A stretch of 64,000 bases of DNA from Cerrena zonata (lineage: Eukaryota > Basidiomycota > Agaricomycetes > Polyporales > Cerrenaceae). The stretch is from assembly GCA_038087015.1 (NCBI GenBank), contig JASBNA010000032.1, positions 372,001-436,000 of the forward strand. The letters are read 5' to 3'. The notes beneath the pieces are model-generated. The model was not told where the DNA came from. It ran no database searches and was given only the letters and a program-made list of their open reading frames with translations. This document shows positions 48,823 to 60,387 of the stretch, piece after piece (the stretch's first letter is position 1; each line of letters begins with the position of its first letter). The translations under genes and the position numbers were made by a program.

Positions 48823-49048
48823 GCCCATTGTCGTAGCGCTCCAACAGTATCTGCAGCACCGTGACGGTGCTACTGAGTAAGTCTTCCGATGTAACCATCT
48901 CCCGTAGAACAAGCCCCAAAGATTGGCGATTTGGACTTATGCTATTATTCTCCCTCATGTGCTCACCTCTTTCCACTCTACCTCGTCAAGTTCAGTCGTG
49001 CCCATACCTATCCTCAAATTCCATCCCCAGTCTCTCCTCTCTGCTACA

Positions 49049-51254
49049 ATGCCAAAGACGTGTAGTACGCTAGTACGGCTACCAGATGAACTCATCTTGT
49101 ACTTCTTAATGACACTAGATGTGACTTCGCTTTTGTGCATCAGACAGGTAGGACTTTGATCCACTTAAGATTGCTTGTGCTAGATTACACTGCGCTAATT
49201 CATAGACCTGCAAATATGTCCACTCGATATCGCTTGCAAAACAACTGTGGATCAACCTGTACCTCCGAGACATCGAGGCGCAACATTTGTCCTTTGCGCC
49301 ATATTGGAAGGATATCAGTACATTGACCGCTACGCAGACGGAGAAACTTGTTTCGCACATTTTGCAACTGGATCTAAGGCTCTCGCAACATCGACCTCCT
49401 ATTCGGCGTCCATTCTATCAACGACGATCGATTACCTGGGTTAGAACGATCCACTCTCAATGGCTTCTGGTGGCTTCCTCAGATGACATCACTAGTGTCA
49501 TAACTCTGTGGTTGATTGACTCGCTCTTAGCTTCAAAGTCTTCTGCCCCTCTTGCGGAAGCGTCTCTCCCTGCACCTGTTGTTACCGGTGCAGTTGATGT
49601 ATGTGGATCTTGTGTGACGTTAGCACTTGAATTACGTGGAAGGTTGGTGCTTGATCAGCTTCCAAGGTAACGGTATACTCATAGCCACCTAGGATACCTC
49701 AAATAGATATTCTGTCTATTGTCAAACATCGGAGATTGACACTCTTCTGCCGCCTACAGACGCTAGAAGACCTTGCTCACCTCCGTTTCCTTCACGGTGA
49801 CCATATAGGTGTTTCAGTCGTAAATAACACCAATATTCCTTGCATTGTAAAATGGAAGAACAAAGCTATTGAGAGGTTGCGAACTTTACCAGACCTTCGA
49901 GTGAGTATATGCCCAACCTACCCAGTTGCAGAACTAATACAATATGTTCAAGGGTGGAGCCGTCGCCATGCACATGACAGACAACTGGATTGCTGTGTTA
50001 CGACGAAGCGTTCTTGAAGTTTACGCACACGATGGACAGCATTACAAATACTGGAAGGCCTTGGAGGTATCCCATGGTGTCGGTTCCGCATCCTTTCTGC
50101 AGATCAGAGACGAGTGCCGTGACGGTTTTGTTCCCCAACCCGCCCCCCTCAAACTTTGCATTACCTCCTCAGAAGGTGTCTTCGTGTATGGGGTGCTATG
50201 TGACCCCTCCAATGATGTCCTTTCTTTGAATTCCATATGGAACTTTTCGGGGACAATCACAGATAATCATGATCCTTTGTTCACCAAAGGCACGCTCGGG
50301 AACATCGGTGGCGGCGTTTCGTGGCTGCATGGAAGCGGAAATAGTCGACACTTTCCTATCAAGTTTGCCACTGTACGCCTTCCCGTTGGCGATGGAGAGA
50401 GTCAGCCAAGTATCTTCGAGTGGTATGACGTCAGCATGCCTGCTCTATATGCGTTGGGTGTCTACGACTACGATGAAGCGCGTGGCGTTTTAGTCTTGGG
50501 CAATGCATTCGGCGAGTTGTCGCTTTACGATTTCAGTTGTTCAAATCCTGGTATATTTAGTAAATGCTTTGCAATGAAGCTTGCCCCTGCCCCTTATATC
50601 GGTCAAACAATTCTGCCCAAAGTTCGTGAAACCATCCTCGGTAATCTTGTGAATCATTATGTACTGACATACTTGCAGCATCATATTCTGTCGTATACTG
50701 GGCCTCCCTTTCCAACTTGGGAAGACCCGAGCTACGTCAAAACCGACATCGCCCAGTTTTGGCGCGAACACCGTCTTGTCGCTGCACCTCCTGGCTGGTC
50801 GACCGACTTTGAAATCCCTAACAAAGATGGTCTTACATGGATCTCTATGTTTCTGGGATGGGGCTCATGCGCACCAGATTATTTCCGAGGCTTAGAACAA
50901 GCAGCCCATTTTTATGGGCGACCAATACCCCTTCTACGTACATGGTCCACGCCCTATCATCGTGAACTAGCTATCTTTGATGTTGGGGGGCTGCTTTTCG
51001 TAATCAATCGCGACGAGATGACCTTTTATGCCGTACGCTCTGGTATAACTCTCCAACAACTAATCGTCTCTATAGATCAAGGGTCGATTCCCGCAACGGA
51101 AGTGTCGTTAGATGCATCAGAAGATATGTGGGGATTTTGGTTCTATGAAACGATGGTCCGTGAACGGAAGGAAGGGCGAAATAGGTGTTTAGAACTCTAT
51201 CGGCGGGGTGGTAGGGTCAACAAACGTTTTCTGAAGTCAGAGTTTCCCGGGTAA
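49049..51254 (+). CDS. F-box protein of the Agaricomycete type
   Basis: Four exons: 49049-49147, 49206-49640 (approximate end), then from the acceptor at about 49690, and from about 49953 to 51254 (after gtgagt...tcaag). The F-box is at the N-terminus: LVRLPDELILYFLMTLDVTS, then IRQTCKYVHSISLAKQLW. The remainder, about 600 residues, is a beta-propeller-like body without clear WD repeats (GVYDYDEARGVLVLGNAFGEL is the clearest blade). This arrangement is common in mushroom genomes. It probably recruits substrates to SCF. It is the only plus-strand gene in the array and is not repeated there. It is not related to the F-box pair at 17-24 kb beyond the domain. Confidence 0.82.
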
Positions 51255-52348
51255 GAATCATTTCTACAAGTCAAAGGCTGCTTCGAACTGGCACTTCGAG
51301 TTTCCGGAGGTGTCTGTATATCTGAAAATGCCACATGAAACATTATTCGCGTTTATGTACGTTTTACAAATAACAAGTTACAATTCCTATGAGCAATCTC
51401 GTGTGATAGAGTCCTCTGCACGCAGGTCGGGAGGTGGGATAACTAAGCCACATGGTACATAACTAAAGTCATCTATTCCCTGACCATATGGGTCGGAACA
51501 CATGTAGCAGATCGGTACAAACATACAACACAGGTAAGTCATGTCTTGCGGTAATCGAGTTCTCTAAATAACAGGCATACCTTGTCACGCCCTGAAGGCA
51601 CGGTCCGCCTCGAGAGGTCCGAACCTCAGCTTGCTGACGTCCGGCGTACCCCCTACCTCTCGAACATACTTTACTCATCTAGGTGCCTTTCTGCTGGTCA
51701 TGGATACAAAATCATCGTATGTACGTAAATAGTTTGGGAAGCACTCATCCTTCTGTCTTGTATCGAGTCGTTGCTGAACAGACTCGAACGGGATGCTCGA
51801 CAGTCCTTAAAATCCTCCTTCGAAAGGTCATAGCCGAATAGGGGCAAGCATGATTTCTTTACCTAGGTAATACAACTGAGATAGGATATATGCTGCGCTG
51901 GAAGGAAAAGAAATGTAGTAGAGGCATGGTCCCGTCGTTAGACACATGGAAATGAACATATAATATTCGGATATTGCAGGACTATGGGTAGCTTGATACG
52001 GGACAATCAAAGCGACTCTTCCGCTCAATAAGTTACGGATACATCAGAATGAAAAAACTGACTCCAACGGAAAAAAGAGAGACAATCAAATATAGTTATT
52101 CAACAGTTTGTGGTGTAATAGATCCGAATGACACAAATATGAAGATACATCAAATTGATGCAAGGGTATGGTGAGAGGAAGACGAAATTTGAACGAGCGT
52201 GATGCAAGGACATGGAGACAATAGTAAAAGAAGCAGTTAAGAGGTTAAGGAGCCCAAGGTTGGGATTGGGATCGGGTGAGGTAGGCCTTTACTTTGGGCT
52301 ACTATACATGAGTCAGAGTGGTCTGTCAGAGCAAGTTCGATAACTTAC
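51255..52348. other. spacer right of the F-box gene
   Basis: No gene. From about 51940 the sequence repeats that at 58230-58500 (GACAATCAAATATAGTTATT and GATACATCAAATTGATGCA). This is the left edge of the next array unit. Confidence 0.6.
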
Positions 52349-53227
52349 TCACCGTTGGTTAGGAGTTGAGGTAGATGGTTTCCTAGATCTCCGACCCAAA
52401 ATGACGAAAATGTCTCCCTTAATACCCGCAAAGAATGAGCGTGGGGGTTTGTCAGTGGGAGCCGGCTCGTTATGGACGGAGGGAGACAACGCGGTGTCGG
52501 TCTGCAGGGTGTCAATACTATCACGGGCGAAGTCTAGACCCCCCGGTGATCCGCCACCAAATTCACCTGAGACATCGACTATGTAAGTTTTCCTGAGATG
52601 CTCCAATGCCGGCTCTGTAACGCGCAACGTCATCTTGCCCTCTTTGACGGTCTCGTTGTTAGGCAGTCCATCCATGAGGATCATGAATTCCTCATTGTTT
52701 TGTCTCATTGTGTCGTCAAGATAGGTAACGTTGGTTTTGAGTTGAGAAATCTCGACGCCGATATCGGAAGCCATGACTTCGAGGGTGGTGATATTGGCAT
52801 CGAGAGTGATGACCTTGGCGTTGAGAGAGGAGACATTGGTTTCGAGTGTGGTGACCTTAGCATCGAGATTTGAAACCGTAACGTTGAGATTGGAAACTTT
52901 AGTGTCGAGATCGGAAACCTTGGTATCGAGAATAGTTAGCTTGTCTTCAAGAGAACCGTACTTCTCGTCCATCTCGGAGTCAAAAGATTGGAAACTTTGT
53001 TCCAGATCGGTGAGCGCATCCATAATTGAGCCGAGTGTATATCTAGTATCGATAGCTATTGAAGAGTACTGAGGCATCAGTACTAGTAAGTCAAACTTCA
53101 TTCGAACACACGGCACAATGCATAGTATACACGTACATGGTCCTGGAGGAAGATTATCTAACACACAATACTATACTCAGTAAAGTACATTTATAATAGA
53201 AAAGTAGCTCATACAGTGGGTAGCCAT
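52349..53227 (-). CDS. array coiled-coil protein CC4 (type B)
   Basis: Exons 53227-53215 (13 nt), a 21-nt exon at about 53156-53136 and 53055-52349, total 741 nt, 246 aa. The head is MATHYNLPPGPSIDTRYTL. Core LTDLEQSFQSFDSEMDEKYGSL, then nine or more seven-residue repeats of the form VSDLDTKVSNLNVTVSNLDAKV, one of the most regular heptad runs in the window. The non-coil segment near residue 160 (GKMTLRVTEPALEHLRKTY) is shared with CC6, CC8 and CC9. The tail is KGDIFVILGRRSRKPSTSTPNQR. The start ATG is inferred from the 13-nt first-exon pattern of the family. The 81-nt second intron is in frame, so reading through it also stays open. Confidence 0.72.
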
Positions 53228-53320
53228 GGTTAGTGGATAGTAATCAGACGACTATTGCGGGGAACTTGAAGGAGGCAAGTTCAAGTTGGGAGGTCACACA
53301 AACTAATTGACGCCCAATGG

Positions 53321-53352
53321 TGTGCTGTCTTTTTTCTGAAGTCCGACTCAGA
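53321..53352 (-). promoter_or_regulatory. array promoter block upstream of CC4 (degenerate)
   Basis: Keeps AGTCGGACTTCAGAAAAAAGACAGCACA on the minus strand (read in two parts), but the TATATAAG core is replaced by an A run. Confidence 0.45.
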
Positions 53353-53873
53353 CAATATCCATGGAGAAGTAAAAATAAAAATAGCAGAGAACAATGAACA
53401 TTGGGGTATTATTTATTCATGACTAAGAAACTCTTGTACTCCACTTGGGCATTGAAAATTTATGGATTCCCAACTTCAACTTGACATATGTCATTCAGGA
53501 GTCAGTAGTGACCGCTAGACGGTACTTAACGATTCTACGACAAGCATGATAATTATAGCATTCTTGTTGATTATAGTACACGAGACAAAGGATATCGGAG
53601 GAAGGACGCGAAAGGCCGAAAACTATTTGTAGGAAGGGCGACGTCGAGACAAGAGATTGAACAGGCGAGATACAAAGTCTAAGTCACTCAGACGAAATGT
53701 TGGCCGAACCCGTCAGGGAATAAATCACTGCGGGAGAAAATTGACGGCAACAGCGAGAAAACAATTACGAACACGAGATAACTAGTGAGATATCGAACGG
53801 CGCGTAAGGTCCTTACTTTGGATCACTGTTAACTTTGTTAGAGGTATATGGGAAAATAAGGTCACATCTGAAC

Positions 53874-54540
53874 TTATCCACGAAGATTTTTGAAGGAGGT
53901 CATTCGGCGGAATATAGAAACCTTTCTTCCTCCACTATGTGCAGTGGAAAGCATTGACGGCCCGGCGATGGGTGCCGAATTGTCATCAGCGGAAGGAGAC
54001 AGTCCGTCACCAGTAGAGGGAGACGGATTGTCATCAGCGGAGGGAGACGTGGTAACGATCCTTGGCAGAGCCATCACTAGCATTGGTAGGGGATGACCCC
54101 TGGGATGATTCATCGTCTAGAGGATTCTCTAAGCGGTAGAGGTAGTGGCTCTTCTTAAGCTGCGTCAAGTTCTCCATTGTGACATTCATGGTAAAGATGC
54201 CTTTTTTGCGTCTAGCGCGGGTACAAGGGATAACATGTATCCGTCATGCGTTCTGGCCCTGTTCCCAAGATGGGTAATTTCCTTAGCCATATCGTTAACC
54301 TCGACTTTTAGCTCGAAGAACTGTTCGCTGAGATAGAGAACTCTAGCGTCGAGGTCTGAGAATTTGGAGCTAAGCTGAGAAACCTGCGCGTCGAGTTCGG
54401 ACACTCGAACTTCGATTTGAGAAACTTGAGCGCTGATCTGAGGAATTTGAGCGTCGAGACGAGCAACTGTAGCATCCATGGCATCAATCTTCTTATCAAG
54501 GTTACGAAACCTCTTATCGAACTTGGTGTGAAGATAATTA
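53874..54540 (-). pseudogene. array coiled-coil CC5, truncated and frameshifted (type B/C)
   Basis: The coiled-coil part is clear (LDAQVSQLSSKFSDLDARVL). The frame then breaks at a run of six A near 54202: one frame stops at ASLP while the next continues GIFTMNVTMENLTQL, which matches LNVTRES of CC9. A second shift near 54060 leads to the conserved tail GPSMLSTAHSGGRK. The 5' end is cut at about 54540, where unrelated spacer (CTTGTGGTGTAATAAATCCG) begins, so head, first introns and promoter are absent. It is a dead copy made by a duplication breakpoint. Confidence 0.78.
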
Positions 54541-54900
54541 CGCAGCTTGTGGTGTAATAAATCCGAATGGCGCAGATATGGAGATACATCAAATTGATGC
54601 AAGGGTATGGTGAGAGGAAGACAAAGTTCGAACGAGTGTGATGCAAGGGCACAAAGACAAAACGTAACCCAGACCAGCCAGAAAATAAATCAATACGACA
54701 AGAAGTTAGAACGTGATAGCAAGATAACTGGGGACAGCATTTATAGGAAGGAGAGCTAGCAAATTGGAAAGGAATGTTTGGGATTGAGAGCGTGAAGAGC
54801 TCGGTGGATGGATTGGGGTTATGCAATAGGTCTTCAGTTTAGGCAACTATTACATGAGAGGTCTGGAAGGGCAAGAGCATGTTCAAAACCCCACTGACCG

Positions 54901-55623
54901 TCAACCAACATTTGAGGTAGATCGTTTCTTCGGCAAAAATCGACCTAAGATAACGAAGAAACCTCCCTTGTCATCAACAGCGGGTGGGGTTGACGCGTTG
55001 GGAATGGGAGTCGGCTCGTCCAACGGTGAGAAGTTACTACTATCATGGGGGCGGCAAAAGTCTAGTTCTCCGCTAAGTTCAGTTGAAACTCGCGCATGAT
55101 CCGGGTAAGTCTTCTTGAGATCCTCCAATTCCTGGCCTGAGATACACAATGTGAACTCTCCCCCACTTCCAGAAAATGCATTCACAATGGTCACCAAGTC
55201 ATCATCGTGTCTCTTCATCGAACCCTCAAGATCAGCGACTCTCGTGTTAATCTTAGAAACCTTGGTTTTGATTTTAGAAGCCTTGTTGCTGAGGTTAGAA
55301 ACCTTGATATTGAGATCAGAAACCTGGGTGTCAAGGTTGGAGACCCTAGTATCGAGGTTGTAGACCGTGGTCTCGAGACTAGAGACCATTTTATCGAGAG
55401 CATCAAACTCCTTCTCGTACTTGGCATCAAAAGCATTGATCTTCGCATGAATTTTGGTTTCATGGGCGATCAGCTTTCTATCCAGGCCGTCGAGCGCATC
55501 TAGAATGTCGTTGATAGTACGCCCGATATCAATAGGGGGAGTCGGAGGGTTATTTGCTAGGTAGTACTTTATTCAGCCAGTTGCATAGGGGATCAAAGAT
55601 AAAGTCATACTAGAGATGGACAT
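54901..55623 (-). CDS. array coiled-coil protein CC6 (type B)
   Basis: Exons 55623-55611 and 55556-54901, total 669 nt, 222 aa. The head is MSISTNNPPTPPIDIGRTI. Core DALDGLDRKLIAHETKIHA, heptads such as VSNLDTQVSDLNIKVSNL, then GGEFTLCISGQELEDLKKTY and the tail KGGFFVILGRFLPKKRSTS. Compared with CC2 and CC4, the second intron is missing, yet the 21-nt exon before it is kept base for base in length. That is a clean intron absence. Nearly identical in structure to CC8. Function unknown. Confidence 0.75.
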
Positions 55624-56558
55624 GTCTAGGGAACAGAGTAGGTACGTCAAAGTGAGCGAGGAGACAGTTCAAGTTGCGGGGAAGAATGATTAATGAGGTC
55701 CCACAACGAATTGGCGCCCTATGTGCTGTCCTTATATGTATGCTATTTCTGAAGTCCGATCTCACTCCGTCCGGGTTGGGGTCCGCAACCCATTTCCCCA
55801 GTAAACATGTCTATGATAACATAGATTGAAAACTTGCCCTATCAATGTCGACAATATAGTGGATGTCAGTGATTCCACCGGTAGATTTCAAGTTAGGAAA
55901 AGGTCGTGTTGGTCATATACTAATATATGTAAAGGAAATGATGTCAGAAGTTGAAGGATCTGAACATCTAATTGGCAGAGCGGGCATTCCCAGTGACCAT
56001 CTATACTAAACGCATCGCTCCTAAGAATTTCTCCCTATCCTATCGAGTTCCACTGGCACAGCGTGCACAATTCCTGCCCTATCGCTGCCATCTCGACACT
56101 AGCGGTTGTATCTAGTATGATGGGTGGTTACAATGAATACCCTGCCAGATTACAGTTCTAACGAGATTGTGACGGTGAAACAGGAAAATACCAGCAAAGA
56201 AAATAAAGTGTTTGGGAAGATTGATCTGTTAATAGTACGTGTAACTATACGCTGAACATGGAGCTTGCTATTACTTTGCAGAAAACATAACATGATGACA
56301 AAAATGAAGTAAATGGGCGGAATGCAGGTCCTAAGGACGAGGTAGCAGTAGGATCCGCCCGAGACTACAATGATACAGCACTGGCAAGAAATTGCATACA
56401 GTAGAAATGGGATGATAGTACATTTAAGGTATAAAAGATTGCGAAGCGACCTTCACTAGCAGTAAATCGAGCATATCAGGACGAGGTCTTTAGTTTCCAT
56501 CACTATGGACAGAGTTATTGTCGTTCGCATAAAAGATATTTGGAGGCGCAAGGACGCA
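55624..56558. other. array spacer, unit P
   Basis: No gene recognised. It corresponds to 59472-60387 of the right-hand unit and holds the CC6 promoter and the CC7 downstream region. Confidence 0.55.
55721..55760 (-). promoter_or_regulatory. array promoter block upstream of CC6
   Basis: Minus strand: ATCGGACTTCAGAAATAG, then TACATATAAGGACAGCACAT. The TATAAGG core lies about 110 bp before ATG 55623. Confidence 0.65.
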
Positions 56559-57483
56559 TCACTTACCGTCGATTAAGAGCTGAGTTGGACAACCTCTTTC
56601 AGTTACCAAAGTACCAAACTTCGTAGTGATAGACCTTCCTCTAGTAGTATCCACGGCGGATAACGTTGAAGATCCAGTGATGGGCGGCAACTCGTCCGAA
56701 TTGGCAGGAGGTAACTCCTTTTCGGCGGGGGCAGGCGTCGTAATGATTCTCGCCTGAGGGTAGCCATCAGGATTGGCGGGACCTGACTCCTCGAGCTGTG
56801 ACGGCGGAACATCATCCAAAATATCTACCAGATGGAGCTTGTTGTAACTCTCCAAGAGTTACCCCAAGCTCTCCCTCGTGACGTTCAAGGTGGCCTTGCC
56901 ATCACTGTCAGATAGCCCATGCACAAGGATCGTCAATTCCAGATCCTGTCTCTTCCTTACGGTCTCCAAAGACCCGACTCTGGCCTTGAGATTCTTGACC
57001 TCATCGTTGATGCCCTCAGGCTCGGCTTCGAGATCCCTAACATGAGCTTTAAGATCCCTAAACCTGGCTTCGACATTCTCGATATGGGCTTCGACAGTGT
57101 CAACCCTGGCTCCGATAGCCACAACGTTATCCTGGACAGCATGGATCCTCTTTTTAAGATCACCAACTTGCCCCTCGAACTTGGTGTCAGCAGCAGCAAT
57201 CATCCCCTCCATGCCGGCGCCAGCAGAGCCAAACCTCTCATCAGAGTCTTGAATCCTACGTAACATCGCTTGTAGTGTAGGACCAACATTATCTAGAGCT
57301 ATCGGAGAGTATTGGTGTATCAATAGAGATATATACTTGAAATGCATGTAAAATGTGCACGTACATGGTCTTGGGGTTTCCAATTGCTCGTTTATGGGAA
57401 GATTATCTGCCACACGCGTACGTATACATGTTCAGTCAATTGCACAGGGAGTAGAAACTTGATTCCGTACTGTGGACGGGCAT
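56559..57483 (-). pseudogene. array coiled-coil CC7 (type C) with in-frame stop
   Basis: Head in exon 57483-57471 then MPVHNNLPINEQLETPRP as in CC9. Coiled coil DLKAHVRDLEAEPEGI. At 56859-56861 the codon aligned with GAA of CC9 is TAA (NVTRESLG then stop, where CC9 has NVTRESFAELL). Downstream homology continues in the same frame (YNKLHLVDILDD ... GSSTLSAVDTTRGRS) to 56559. It yields a truncated protein of about 170 aa, or is a pseudogene. The tail after GTLVTE also diverges. Confidence 0.78.
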
Positions 57484-57570
57484 GTTGGTACACAGCAAGG
57501 GAAGATAGTGGGATCACAAGAGGTGTATGTATGGTGAACGGCTGAGGGGAAAGAGAACAAGGTCATACAA

Positions 57571-57610
57571 ATGTGTTGTCCTTATACTTCCCAATATCTG
57601 ATGCCCGACA
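57571..57610 (-). promoter_or_regulatory. array promoter block upstream of CC7
   Basis: Minus strand: GTCGGGCATCAGATATTGG, then AAGTATAAGGACAACACAT. About 90 bp before the first codon. Confidence 0.6.
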
Positions 57611-57639
57611 ATCAGCAGTTCAGGCAACGTTCGCCTGTT

Positions 57640-58105
57640 CCGGTGGATACCTACAATGGGAGATGGAAAGATAAGAACGGAACAGTTAGATAGTCATATT
57701 TCCAAACTAAGGCTCACTTGTCATTGACAACTTGAGAACCTCGTCCCAAGATTTTCGCGGACAACAGGTGTGATGCATTTAGACCGAGCTTCGGATATGT
57801 CGGCTACACAGTGGATGTTCGTCTCTCAATTTGGGCAAAGGTAAGGGATTATGATACTCGTGTTGATCATAGGATACAAGGAAATGATACCGAAAGGGAA
57901 GAAGGACCCGGAGATCTGAAAGCAACAATCACAATGATTCGCAGTCCCGACAAGCGTGGTCATTGTGTCTCTGTCGATAACAATCTGGTCAATTCTCGAA
58001 CTCCTTTCCCTCAGTTACCTACTTCTAGATGCTTATCCTCCAGGGAAACCATGTCCCGGTCGAGCTCCACCCGGTCTTCTGCAGAAGACTGCAGTTTCCA
58101 TCCGA
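57640..58105 (-). pseudogene. ABC transporter 3'-end fragment 3
   Basis: Closely matches 61490-61900: the parental 3' UTR and the last coding segment, ending abruptly in a small CTGCAGAAGACTGCAG rearrangement at 58079-58095. Catalytic exons are absent. Confidence 0.82.
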
Positions 58106-58107
58106 GT

Positions 58108-58160
58108 TAGCCGGGTGTTATCGGAAGGAGAACTTGAACAAGGTCCCACAACTGATTGGC
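58108..58160. repeat. junction repeat (copy 2)
   Basis: Second copy of 48769-48822. Directly followed by the array sequence that at the first site lies 3 kb away, beyond the F-box gene. Confidence 0.85.
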
Positions 58161-58748
58161 GCCAGATGTCACGTCGCTCTAACGCGATCCGCAGGGTTCC
58201 AGAGGTCCAACGTTCAACCTTCACCCGTTGTTACATGCATGGAAATAAACGTATAGTATTCGAATATTGCGAGACTATGAGTGACATGATATGGCACAAT
58301 TGAAGGGAGTCTTCTGTTCAACAATTGCGAATACATCGGAAGGAAAGACTAACAATGGGAGTTGGAAGACAATCAAATATAGTTATTCAGCAGTTTGTGG
58401 TGTAATAAATCCGAATGGCGCAGATATGGAGATACATCAAATTGATGCAGGGTATGGTGAGAGGAAGACGAAGTTCGAACGAGTGTGATGCAAGGGTACA
58501 AAGACAAAACGTAAACCAGACCAGCCAGAAAATAAATCAATACGACAAGAAGTTAGAACATGATAGCAAGATAACTGGGGACAGCATTTATAAGAAAGAG
58601 GGCTAGCAAACTAGAAAGGAATGTTTAGAGGGTGAAGAGCTCGGTGGGTGGATTGGGGTTGTGCAGAGTAGACCCTGGGTTTAGGCGACTATTACATGAG
58701 TTAGAGAGGTCTGGAAGGGCAAGAGCATGTTCAAAACCCCACTGACCG

Positions 58749-59471
58749 TCAACCAACATTTGAGGTAGATCGTTTCTTCGGCAAAAATCGACCTAAGATA
58801 ACGAAAAAACCTCCCTTAACATCCACAGCGGGTGGGGTTGACGCGTTGGGAATGGGAGCCGGTTCGTCCATCAGCGAGGAGTTACTACTATCATGGGGGC
58901 GACGGAAGTCTAGTTCTCCGCTAAGCTCAGTTGAAGCTCGCGCACGATCAGGATAAGTCTTCTTGAGATCCTCCAATTCCTGGCCTGAGATACACAATGT
59001 GAACTCTCCTCCACTACCAGAGAATCCATTCACAATGGTCACCAAGTCATCATCGCGTCTCTTCATCGAACCCTCAAGATCAGCGACTCTCGTATTGATA
59101 TTAGAAACCTTGGTTTTGATTTTAGAAGCCTCGGTGTTGAGATTAGAAACCTTGATATTGACATTAGAAACCTGGGTGGAAATGTTGGAGACCCTAGTCT
59201 CGAGGTTGGAGATCGTAGCCTCGAGACTAGAGACCTTGTTGTCGAGAGCATCAAACTTCTTTTCGAACTTGGCATCAAAAGCATCGATCTTCGCGTTGAA
59301 TTTGGCTTCATGGGAGATCAGCTTTCTATCCAGGCCGTCGAGCGCATCTTGAATGTCGTTTAATGTACGCCCGATATCAATAGGGGGGCTCGAAGGGTTA
59401 TTTGCTATGTAGTACTTTATTCAGCCAATTGCATAGGGAGCCAAAGATAAACTCATACTAGAAATATCCAT
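58749..59471 (-). CDS. array coiled-coil protein CC8 (type B)
   Basis: Exons 59471-59459 and 59404-58749, total 669 nt, 222 aa, the same lengths as CC6. Head MDISTNNPSSPPIDIGRTL. Then a perfect run of heptads (VSNLETRVSNISTQVSN, IKVSNLNTEASKIKTKV), ending LEGSMKRRDDDL. The globular piece GGEFTLCISGQELEDLKK and tail KGGFFVILGRFLPKKRSTS follow. It also lacks the second intron. Differences from CC6 are mostly single substitutions, so the pair arose with the P/Q duplication. Confidence 0.76.
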
Positions 59472-60387
59472 GTCTAGGGGGCAAGGTAGGTACGTCAAAG
59501 TGAACTCGGGGACGGTTAGGGTTCAACTTGTTGCGGAGAAGAAGAATAAGATCGCACAACAAATTGACGCCCTATGTGCTGTCTTTATATGTATATTTCT
59601 GAAGTCCGATCTCGCTCCGTCCGGGGCAGGATCCGCAACCCATTCCCCCAGAAAACATGTGTGACTACATTAACATAAAAACTTGCCCTGTCAATGTCGA
59701 CAATATAATGGATGTCCGTGACTCCACCACTGGATTTATGCATAGGTCATAGGCTCATCGTGTTGCTATATAAGTTTAAGGAAATGATATTAGAAGTTGA
59801 AGGATCCGAACATCTGTTGACAGAGCGGTCATGCCCAGCGACAATCTATATGTCGAACGCATCGCTCCCAATAATTTCTCCCTACTATAAAGTTCCACAG
59901 CGTACATGCTCCTCTACAATTCCTACCAGTGGCATCTCGACACTGGCGATTGAATCTAGTGCGATGGTTGGTTACAACGAATACCCTACCGGATTGCAGT
60001 TCTAGTGGGATTGTGACGGGATACAGAAAAGTAGTAATGAAAATGAAATAGAAGATGATCGAACGTGGTGATCGTAGCCATACGCTTGCTTAACGGAATT
60101 ACTTGCAGAAACCGTAACATGATGACAAAAATTGAACGAATGAACAAGACGCAAATCCCAAGGACGAGTCAACGGAGAGGCCCGCCCGAGGTTATTATGA
60201 TACAGCAAGCGATTGCATGCAATAGAAGTGAGATGGCACTAATAGTACAGTCACGGTATAACAGATTGTGAAGCGCCGTTCGGTAAATCAAGCGAATCAG
60301 GACGGACTCCTTAGTTTCCATCACTATGAACATGGTTAATGATTGTCATTCGCATAAAAGCTATTCGGAGATACATGGACACATCAC
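59472..60387. other. array spacer, unit Q
   Basis: Corresponds to 55624-56558. No gene recognised; several short ORFs are not kept between the two copies. Confidence 0.55.
59575..59612 (-). promoter_or_regulatory. array promoter block upstream of CC8
   Basis: Minus strand: ATCGGACTTCAGAAATATAC, then ATATAAAGACAGCACATAGG. About 115 bp before ATG 59471. Confidence 0.65.

Larger units (their letters stand above)
54540..58390. repeat. tandem array unit P (about 3.85 kb)
   Basis: Repeated at 58391-62230 in the same order: spacer with GTGGTGTAATAAATCCGAAT, a type-B gene, 0.9 kb spacer, a type-C gene, then an ABC 3' end. In P the type-C gene has a stop and the ABC part is only a fragment. In the right-hand unit all three are intact. 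Confidence 0.88.
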
